This document shows positions 1 to 7,504 of a stretch of 9,847 nt of DNA, in pieces. Every line of letters begins with the position of its first letter. Position 1 is the stretch's first letter. The position numbers were made by a program, and so were the translations under genes. This stretch comes from an uncultured Collinsella sp. (GTDB taxonomy: Bacteria > Actinomycetota > Coriobacteriia > Coriobacteriales > Coriobacteriaceae), in NCBI GenBank assembly GCA_905204635.1, contig CAJLAN010000045.1, positions 1-9,847 of the forward strand, read 5' to 3'. The notes beneath the pieces are model-generated. The model did not search any database, was not told where the DNA came from, and saw only the letters and a list, made by a program, of their open reading frames with translations.

Positions 1-525
1 ACGGACGGCCTTGCGCAGATCCCAAGGACCGTCGACCTGGTCGCCCCAGGGATGGGATTCCTTGTTGAGCTCCTGGGTGCAGTGGTGGGAGTCACCGTGG
101 CCGGCAACGCGGCAGAAGCCGAGGCCGGTGGCCAGAACGCGCGGGCCCTTGAAGACGCCCTTGTCGATGCAGTCACGGATCTGGATACCAAAGCGGCCGA
201 TCTCGCAGACGGTGGTGAGGCCATGGGTGAGGCAGTCGTAGGCCTGCTTGACGGCGACGGCCTGCTTCTCGAGGAGCGGCTGCATGACCCAATCGGTGTC
301 ATCGTCGGTCAGGTTGCCCGAGAAGTGCAGGTGGGTGTCGATCAGGCCGGGAAGGACGGTCTTGCCGGCGGCATCGATAACCTCAACGCCCTCGGGAAGG
401 TCCTGCATAGCGCCGGCGTACTCGATCTTGCCGTTGTCGTCGACGAGAACGAGGGAGTTCTCGACCGGCTCGGCACCGGTACCGTCGATGAGCTTGCCGC
501 CAACGATTGCATACTTAGTGGACAT
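1..525 (-). CDS. Amidohydrolase-family metal-dependent hydrolase, N-terminal 175 residues (truncated by window edge)
   Basis: The gene starts at an ATG at 525 and stays open to base 1, so 175 codons are visible and the C-terminal part lies outside the window. A strong ribosome binding site (AAGGAG) lies about 5 bases upstream of the ATG. The first ~58 residues form the small beta-rich N-terminal domain typical of the superfamily (IVGGKLIDGTG near residue 8). It is followed by PGLIDTHLHF at residues 59-68, whose H65-x-H67 pair is the classic first metal-binding motif of amidohydrolases. A later GHGDSHH at 142-148 resembles the loop seen in COG1228 (imidazolonepropionase / Xaa-Pro dipeptidase-like) members. 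By family, it hydrolyses a C-N bond in a small cytosolic substrate; the substrate cannot be read from this fragment. It lies 131 bases downstream of an APC permease on the same strand, which suggests the permease brings in its substrate. Family call confident; substrate unknown. Confidence 0.9.
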   Translation of the reverse strand, partial: MSTKYAIVGGKLIDGTGAEPVENSLVLVDDNGKIEYAGAMQDLPEGVEVIDAAGKTVLPGLIDTHLHFSGNLTDDDTDWVMQPLLEKQAVAVKQAYDCLTHGLTTVCEIGRFGIQIRDCIDKGVFKGPRVLATGLGFCRVAGHGDSHHCTQELNKESHPWGDQVDGPWDLRKAVR

Positions 526-656
526 GGTTCCTCCTTATGGATCCATATAGTGGGCGAGGCCGTGTTGGGTTAAGGCCTCACAAAGCTACCCAAGTGGTGC
601 CGGGTTCGGTGCGCGGGAGAGAGGATTCCGCGCACCCGATCCGCCCCGGCTAGGCG
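526..656 (-). other. 131-base spacer between permease and amidohydrolase with two inverted repeats
   Basis: The spacer contains two inverted repeats. The stronger has 8-base arms, GTGCGCGG at 609-616 and CCGCGCAC at 628-635, around an 11-base loop, and it extends imperfectly outward. A second has 6-base arms, GAGGCC at 556-561 and GGCCTC at 574-579. Neither is followed by a run of U in the minus-strand transcript, so they do not look like standard intrinsic terminators. They could stabilise or partly attenuate a shared permease-amidohydrolase mRNA. No convincing -35/-10 pair was seen, so whether the amidohydrolase has its own promoter is open. Confidence 0.4.
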
Positions 657-2108
657 TTACTTTTTGCGGGAATTGGTGAAGGCCATGAGGGCCAGGCCAA
701 TAGCCAACCAACCGATCACGATGCTCCACTCCACCATGTTGAGGGAGGCGGGAGAGAACGGAATCACGAGCAGGCCGATGATGATGGCGCAGGCAGCGAT
801 AGCGAGGCCGATGCCAAACTTGCCGCCGGGCACCTCGTAGGGACGAGGCAGGTCGGGCTCGGTGAAGCGCATGCGCAGGCAGGCGAGGGCGACCATACCG
901 CAGGAGAAGATGAAGGCGAGAGCCGACACGTTGGTCAGAGGGATGAGCATGTTCTTGCCCAGGAACGGACCGATGACGGTGATGACGCCCAGAACGACGC
1001 AGGCGAGCTTGGGAGCGCCGGACTTGGGGTCGACCTCGGCGAACTTCTCGGGCAGCTGGCCCTTGCGGCCCATGGCGAGCATGATGCGGCTCGTGGCGCC
1101 GTAGAAGGAGTTCATCGGGCCCATGGGTCCAAGCGTGGCGATGACGAGCATGGCCAGGTACAGGAGCATGTTGATACCCTTGAGGCAGGCAAGCGCGGGA
1201 ACCGGGCTCTTAACAAACTCATGCCAGTCGAGGATGGTGCCGAACGAGTAGATGCAGACCATGTAGAAGCCGCCGGCGGCCAGCAGGGCCAGGGAGATGA
1301 TCTTGCCGAACTTGTTCCAGTTGAGGCCCTCGGCTGCTTCCTCAGCCTGCTGAGGAATGGTGTCGAAACCGGCGTAGAAGAACGGGGTCAGAACCAGGAC
1401 CGACACGATGCCGGCGAACAGGCTGGCGCCCTCGGTAGCGGCCTTGCCGCCGCCAGCGCCGGTGACCTGGGAGAACACGGGCATGGCGTTGTCCGGCGAG
1501 CCGGTGAACAGCGAGACGCCCATGGCGAGCAGCATGCCGCAGAGCAGGGCCTTGGTCAGGAAGGCCTGGAGCTTGGCGGCCGAACTGGCACCGCGGAAGT
1601 TGAGGAAGATGACGTAGGCTGCAAAGCCGAGCGCGATCAGCGTCGGGAACAGGTAAACGTCGGCGCCCAGGATGGTGTAGAGCTTGACGGCGCGCAGCCA
1701 CTCAAGACCGGGCAGGCTGCCGAACATCTCGGACACGAGGGTCGAGATGGCGATGGCCTCCCACGGGCACAGGATACCGTTGCCCAGGGCCAAAAGCCAA
1801 CCGGTGATGTAGCTCAGCGTACGGCCAAAGCTACGATCAACATACTCGACGATGCCGCCCGAGATGGGGATAGCAGCCGTGAGCTCGCCGAAAACAGCTC
1901 CGACGGGCACGAGGAAGATTGCACCCAAGAGGAATGCGATCATAGCGGGAACGGGACCGCCGCCCACGACCATCCAGTCGCCGACCTGCAGAACCCAACC
2001 GGTACCGATGATGGCACCGAAACCGATGGTGAAGAAGTTCCAGAGCGAAAGCGTTTTCTTCATGCCGCCGTTATCCTCGACTGCAACTTCTGCGTTCTTG
2101 TCCGCCAT
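657..2108 (-). CDS. APC-superfamily amino acid/polyamine permease
   Basis: A 483-residue polytopic membrane protein. The start at 2108 (MADKNAEV) is preferred over an ATG 13 codons upstream because AAAGGAGGGG lies just before it, with an 8-10 base spacing. After a short charged N-terminus, TM1 carries the glycine-rich unwound segment IGFGAIIGTGW (residues 28-38) that marks the substrate site of APC transporters. It is followed by FGELTAAIPISGG (73-85), also characteristic. Alternating hydrophobic segments along the chain fit about 12 transmembrane helices, the usual APC length and topology. Family members exchange or take up amino acids, polyamines or other small amines, driven by ions or by antiport. 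The specificity here is not recognisable. The amidohydrolase downstream on the same strand suggests import of a compound that is then hydrolysed. The gene ends in TAA at 659-657. Confidence 0.92.
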   Translation of the reverse strand: MADKNAEVAVEDNGGMKKTLSLWNFFTIGFGAIIGTGWVLQVGDWMVVGGGPVPAMIAFLLGAIFLVPVGAVFGELTAAIPISGGIVEYVDRSFGRTLSYITGWLLALGNGILCPWEAIAISTLVSEMFGSLPGLEWLRAVKLYTILGADVYLFPTLIALGFAAYVIFLNFRGASSAAKLQAFLTKALLCGMLLAMGVSLFTGSPDNAMPVFSQVTGAGGGKAATEGASLFAGIVSVLVLTPFFYAGFDTIPQQAEEAAEGLNWNKFGKIISLALLAAGGFYMVCIYSFGTILDWHEFVKSPVPALACLKGINMLLYLAMLVIATLGPMGPMNSFYGATSRIMLAMGRKGQLPEKFAEVDPKSGAPKLACVVLGVITVIGPFLGKNMLIPLTNVSALAFIFSCGMVALACLRMRFTEPDLPRPYEVPGGKFGIGLAIAACAIIIGLLVIPFSPASLNMVEWSIVIGWLAIGLALMAFTNSRKK

Positions 2109-2463
2109 TGTTCCCCTCCTTTCCTTTTTGACGCCCCTTGACGTCACCCCTTGCGCGGTCTGTTTTGCCGCGCGCTTTTATTTCGTGGCTTTAAGATACG
2201 GCCTTGGCACAGCAGCGCCGCTCGCAGCTCGACCGAAGGCAGAACTGCAAAACGAGCGGCACCGTTTTTGGGACGAACGGCGGGAGACGTCATTCGTCTT
2301 GGACGCTTTCATCTTGTCTGCTTTTGAATACCTGTTGCCGTGACGCTTGGCGCGCGGCGCGGCAACGTTCATACCATTTGTCAGGCTTTTGGCGCACATA
2401 CCCATGTGTCGTGCATCTTTTTATGTAGGATAGACAAGTTACACATGAGGCAAGGTGATTCGA
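2109..2463. other. Divergent intergenic region between permease and C39-like peptidase genes
   Basis: No gene is supported in these 355 bases; small frames overlapping it lack ribosome binding sites and recognisable protein sequence. Visible features are an 8-base palindrome TGACGTCA (2139-2146) next to repeated TTGACG/CCCC units just upstream of the permease; a 6-base-arm inverted repeat GCGCGG/CCGCGC (2153-2158 and 2168-2173); a 7-base-arm inverted repeat GTTGCCG/CGGCAAC (2334-2340 and 2360-2366); and CACAT-accc-ATGTG (2395-2408) upstream of the plus-strand gene. A possible -10-like TAGGAT lies near 2426-2431, but no good -35 partner was found. The palindromes could be operators for either divergent gene. 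This is inference only. Confidence 0.3.
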
Positions 2464-3465
2464 ATGGCATACGGATACAATGACGGCGACCAACGGCCAC
2501 AAAGCGTGCGCCTTGCCGGCCGCACCACGCCAACGCCCAGAAGCACCTCCGACAACGACAACCCGCAGCGCCCCCAAGAGCAGCCCGGGGCTTCTTCGCG
2601 GCAGCAAAGCCGTACCGTGCAGCAGTCAGACCGCGTGAGTACGAGCACACGCCAACGTCAGACCGACACATTGCAGCCACGCCGCTACGATCGCCGTAAG
2701 ACCGACTACTACGTCAAGCGCTCCTTTTCGCGACCTCAACGCGATCGCGGCAATTCCGCCCCTCACCCCGCGTCGCACACCACAAGCCACGCGCTTCCGG
2801 CCCGCCGCCTGCGCCTTGCGCTTTGCTCCATCGCCGCCTGCCTCGTCTTTGTGTTTTTGGGATCCTGCATCTCCCACGGATCAGCCGGTCTTGAGCCCAC
2901 TGCCGAGGACAAGCTGCTTAAAGCTCCCGTCGCGCCCGGTTACTCATTTGCTTTTTCGACCCCGCGTTCGCAGTGGAGCGCCGGAACCATGCCCCACATC
3001 TACCAAATTGACCCCGCATGGTCGGAGCTGCCCTATGCCGGCGGCACTATTCGCGAAAACGCTTGCGGTCCCACCTGCCTCACCATGGTCTATATCTTTA
3101 AGACCGGCCACACCGATAAGACGCCGGTCGATGTATGCGCACTGGCCGAAGCCGGCAACTACGCCCCCACCGGTGCCACCGAGTGGTCGTTTATGACAGG
3201 CGGCGCGTGGCAGCTGGGGCTCAACGGAACACAGCTCTATAACGATCGCGAATCGATTACCCAAGCACTTCGCTCGGGTGCGCCCGTCATCGCCGCAGTG
3301 CGCCCCGGTACGTTTACCAACGTAGGCCACTACATCGTGCTCTACGGCATCGACGACGCCAACCAGATTGGCGTCTACGACCCCAACTCGGCCAGCCGCA
3401 GCGCCCGCCGCTGGGGCGTCGTAGAGGTCCTCAACGAAGTCGAAGCCATGTGGGCCTACTACTAG
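2464..3465 (+). CDS. Membrane-anchored C39-like cysteine peptidase domain protein
   Basis: A 333-residue protein. The ATG at 2464 is preferred over the GTG at 2455 because AAGGTG at 2452-2457 gives a 6-base spacing. Residues 1-112 are hydrophilic and apparently disordered, rich in Gln, Arg, Ser, Thr and Pro and net basic. A single hydrophobic segment (about 116-134, after RRLRL) should anchor the protein, with the C-terminal half outside. The C-terminal domain matches the C39-like (Peptidase_C39_2) pattern. YQIDPAWSELPY (180-191) opens it, ENACGPTC (198-205) carries the probable catalytic Cys201, GHYIVLYGIDD (288-298) carries His289, and VYDPNS (304-309) carries Asp306. The Gln at 181 may supply the oxyanion hole. 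By family, such proteins are extracellular cysteine peptidases or peptidase-like domains of mostly unknown substrate. LGSC (132-135) resembles a lipobox but lies unusually far from the N-terminus. No neighbour links to its function, and the stop codon abuts a repeat. Confidence 0.85.
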   Translation: MAYGYNDGDQRPQSVRLAGRTTPTPRSTSDNDNPQRPQEQPGASSRQQSRTVQQSDRVSTSTRQRQTDTLQPRRYDRRKTDYYVKRSFSRPQRDRGNSAPHPASHTTSHALPARRLRLALCSIAACLVFVFLGSCISHGSAGLEPTAEDKLLKAPVAPGYSFAFSTPRSQWSAGTMPHIYQIDPAWSELPYAGGTIRENACGPTCLTMVYIFKTGHTDKTPVDVCALAEAGNYAPTGATEWSFMTGGAWQLGLNGTQLYNDRESITQALRSGAPVIAAVRPGTFTNVGHYIVLYGIDDANQIGVYDPNSASRSARRWGVVEVLNEVEAMWAYY

Positions 3466-3510
3466 TCATTGGGGACAGACTTAAATGAGTGGTCATTGGG
3501 GACAGTCTTA
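3464..3510 (+). repeat. REP-like GGGGAC repeat, site 1 (two tandem units)
   Basis: Two tandem copies of GTCATTGGGGACAG are present, at 3465-3478 and 3492-3505; both continue into C/T-rich TTA (ACTTA at 3479-3483, TCTTA at 3506-3510). The first unit begins inside the stop codon of the upstream gene. The stretch 3464-3503 matches 9566-9605 at 38 of 40 positions, with the first 27 bases identical and in the same orientation. TCATT at 3466-3470 and AATGA at 3484-3488 form short inverted ends of a unit. TTGGGGACAG repeats of this kind are typical of REP-like sequences spread by REP-associated tyrosine (Y1) transposases, but no transposase is present here, so that origin is inferred. Confidence 0.8.
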
Positions 3511-3568
3511 CGGACGCCGGCCGAGAGCAGACGAAAAGGGCCATCCCGAACTGCTTGGAACTGCCAGC

Positions 3569-3618
3569 ACGGAAAGCGCATCCTGCTTTGGGGCCCAATA
3601 GCGGGATGCGCTTTCCGT
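3569..3618. repeat. 15-bp perfect inverted repeat (hairpin-forming)
   Basis: ACGGAAAGCGCATCC at 3569-3583 is the exact reverse complement of GGATGCGCTTTCCGT at 3604-3618, with a 20-base loop. Neither side is followed by a U-run, so this is not a standard terminator, though it could help end transcription of the plus-strand gene or protect mRNA ends. The right arm is also the first member of the 62-bp-spaced motif series. Confidence 0.85.
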
Positions 3619-3741
3619 TAGCGGCCCGTTTGGGAAACTAGGGACCGCTTTTCGACAAAAATCCGGGATGCATTTTCCGATTGAGGGCCTCAAGGGAAAC
3701 CGCACCCCATGTTGGACGCTCATTCTGGGATGTGCTTTCCG
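3603..3741 (+). repeat. Three 15-nt motifs (GGGATGYRYTTTCCG) at exact 62-bp spacing
   Basis: Copies are GGGATGCGCTTTCCG at 3603-3617, GGGATGCATTTTCCG at 3665-3679 and GGGATGTGCTTTCCG at 3727-3741. The starts are exactly 62 bases apart both times. The first two 62-base units are also alike beyond the motif: both have GGCC then GGGAAAC, with GGGAAAC at the same offset (13 of the 21 bases after the motif match). The third unit has diverged more. A further copy, GAGATGCGCTTTCCG, is at 9550-9564, and an inverted one forms the left arm at 3569-3583. This looks like an old, decaying tandem duplication of an intergenic element. A minus-strand frame of 106 codons crosses it but looks spurious. Confidence 0.75.
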
Positions 3742-3762
3742 CAGTTGATCGATGCGGCCTTT

Positions 3763-3805
3763 AAGGACTGTCCCAAGCTGCCGGCAGGAAAGGAACGTCC
3801 CCAAG
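3763..3805 (-). repeat. Inverted copies of the GGGGAC repeat around a 10-bp palindrome
   Basis: Read on the minus strand, 3805-3792 is CTTGGGGACGTTCC and 3777-3763 is CTTGGGACAGTCCTT. Both are variants of the TTGGGGACAGTCTTA unit at 3497-3510, in the opposite orientation. Between them lies the perfect palindrome CTGCCGGCAG (3778-3787). The region from about 3493 to 3777 is thus bounded by imperfect inverted terminal repeats, as expected for a small non-autonomous (MITE- or BIME-like) element. Confidence 0.65.
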
Positions 3806-3852
3806 TGCCGGGTTTCCGCAGCCTGCAATGCTCCTCATGAACAGCCGCCTCA

Positions 3853-3891
3853 ATAACAAAAGCCCCCGCGGCCGAAGCGGACCGCGGGGGC
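3853..3891 (-). terminator. Intrinsic terminator of the PTS / 6-phospho-beta-glucosidase operon
   Basis: GCCCCCGCGG at 3862-3871 pairs perfectly with CCGCGGGGGC at 3882-3891, and the inner CCG-AAG-CGG can extend the stem past one bulged A. Read on the minus strand, the hairpin is followed at once by TTTTGTTATT. It starts 17 bases after the stop codon of the GH1 gene, a standard rho-independent layout. In the plus direction there is no U-run, so it should act mainly on the minus-strand operon. Confidence 0.93.
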
Positions 3892-3907
3892 AACAGACCT
3901 GCAAGAG

Positions 3908-6713
<2,806 letters not shown>

Positions 6714-6722
6714 GGTTGCCTC

Positions 6723-7016
6723 CTAACCCAACAGCGACTGGGCGAGTGCCAGCACGTTGGCGGCGTTGCCCATGCCGTAGTCCTGTGCGGGGATGACCGC
6801 GGTCGGCTTACCGCTCCCCTGCTTGACGGTGTTGAGCTGGTAGGACACCTGCGGCCCCAAGAGCAGCACGTCATAATTGGCGCACGTCTCCTGATACTCG
6901 CCGATACCCACCGCATCGATATCGAGCTCGATGCCGTTTTGCTCCGCATATTTCTCGAGTTTCTTCATCAGAATGCTTGTAGACAGACCAGCTGCGCAAA
7001 CAAGAAGGATCTTCAT
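6723..7016 (-). CDS. PTS lactose/cellobiose-family EIIB subunit
   Basis: A 97-residue soluble phosphocarrier that takes phosphate from EIIA onto a cysteine and passes it to the sugar held by EIIC. MKILLVCAAGLSTS at the N-terminus gives the phosphorylated Cys7 and the glycine-rich P-loop; VLLLGPQVSY follows in the middle of the protein. The length matches stand-alone CelA/LicB-type EIIB proteins. The ATG at 7016 is chosen over one at 7034 because AAGGGA (minus strand 7029-7024) lies 7 bases upstream and the protein then begins right at the conserved strand. The upstream ATG has no ribosome binding site. That Shine-Dalgarno sequence is half of the inverted repeat AAGGGA-t-TCCCTT (7017-7029). 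The gene lies 46 bases after EIIA and 9 bases before EIIC. Confidence 0.95.
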   Translation of the reverse strand: MKILLVCAAGLSTSILMKKLEKYAEQNGIELDIDAVGIGEYQETCANYDVLLLGPQVSYQLNTVKQGSGKPTAVIPAQDYGMGNAANVLALAQSLLG

Positions 7017-7062
7017 AAGGGATTCCCTTCGCATTGATTGGTTGGATAGTCACCGCACGCCG

Positions 7063-7389
7063 CTAGGCGTTCTTGGTTGCAGTGCGCTCATACAGGCAGA
7101 TCAGCTCCTGCACGAGCTCCTGAGCAAGCATGGAGCACATGAGGTGGTCCTGAGCATGGACCAGCAACACATCCACCGACAGATGCTCGCCCGCTGCCTC
7201 AGTCGAAAGCAGCTGCGTTTGGATGTGGTGAGCCTTGATTCCCGCATCCTTTGACTGCTTCATGAGTTTGGCGGCAGCGTCAAAATCCCCCGCCTTTGCC
7301 TTTTCAAGGGCTTCGAAGGCAAGGCTGCGCGCCTCTCCCGCTGCAGCGACCAGCTGAAACGAAACCATCTCGGTTCCCTGATCGTCCAT
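7063..7389 (-). CDS. PTS lactose/cellobiose-family EIIA subunit
   Basis: A 108-residue helical protein of the EIIA-Lac/Cel family, which works as a trimer and relays phosphate from HPr to EIIB. VHAQDHLM (77-84) is the signature; His78 is the phosphorylated residue and Asp81 the metal-binding residue, numbering that agrees with the lactococcal lactose EIIA. Alanine-rich heptads (residues 15-60) form the long helices. The start at 7389 follows GGAGAGGAG by about five bases. It is the first transport gene after the regulator and probably the first gene read from a promoter in the 7390-7504 gap. Confidence 0.95.
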   Translation of the reverse strand: MDDQGTEMVSFQLVAAAGEARSLAFEALEKAKAGDFDAAAKLMKQSKDAGIKAHHIQTQLLSTEAAGEHLSVDVLLVHAQDHLMCSMLAQELVQELICLYERTATKNA

Positions 7390-7504
7390 AACGGTCTCCT
7401 CTCCCGTGATGTTTGGTTTGTACTTGAATATTCGAAACGCCTATCTCCCACCCGCAATCCTCGAGGTTTATTGCAGGCAGGCAGGGTTTTCGACAAAAGA
7501 AGCC
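7390..7504 (-). promoter_or_regulatory. Candidate operon promoter and operator region upstream of EIIA
   Basis: This 115-base gap separates the regulator from EIIA. On the minus strand, TTGTCG (7496-7491) and AATAAA (7472-7467) are 18 bases apart, and TGC precedes the second box as in extended -10 promoters. Two 8-base palindromes lie around and after the expected start: CCTCGAGG (7459-7466) and GAATATTC (7426-7433). They could be sites for the PRD regulator or another factor. No terminator-antiterminator pair was seen in the leader, so DNA-binding activation (LicR/MtlR style) fits better than RNA antitermination. The assignment is tentative. Confidence 0.35.

Noticed and set aside
52..573. 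Plus-strand 173-codon frame opposite the amidohydrolase
   Set aside because: It is the antisense shadow of a clear amidohydrolase on the other strand that has metal-binding motifs and a strong ribosome binding site.
2153..2180. Plus-strand terminator-like hairpin followed by TTTTATTT in the divergent spacer
   Set aside because: No plus-strand gene lies upstream to be terminated, the stem is only six bases, and on the minus strand it falls in the permease leader.
2178..2680. Several small minus-strand frames (75-105 codons) over the spacer and the N-terminus of the peptidase gene
   Set aside because: They overlap each other in different frames, are rich in Arg/Cys/Trp as expected for antisense of GC-rich DNA, and lack good ribosome binding sites.
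3603..3741. CRISPR array
   Set aside because: There are only three short motif copies, the spacers are not unique (the first two resemble each other), the repeats are just 15 nt, and no cas genes are present.
3508..3828. Minus-strand 106-codon frame across the repeat cluster
   Set aside because: It is built from the 62-bp units and REP-like ends, has no convincing ribosome binding site and no recognisable domain, so it is most likely a by-product of repeat sequence.
7390..7504. BglG-type RNA antiterminator site with overlapping terminator
   Set aside because: No terminator hairpin with a U-run exists in the gap, and the regulator has DNA-binding HTH domains rather than an RNA-binding CAT domain.
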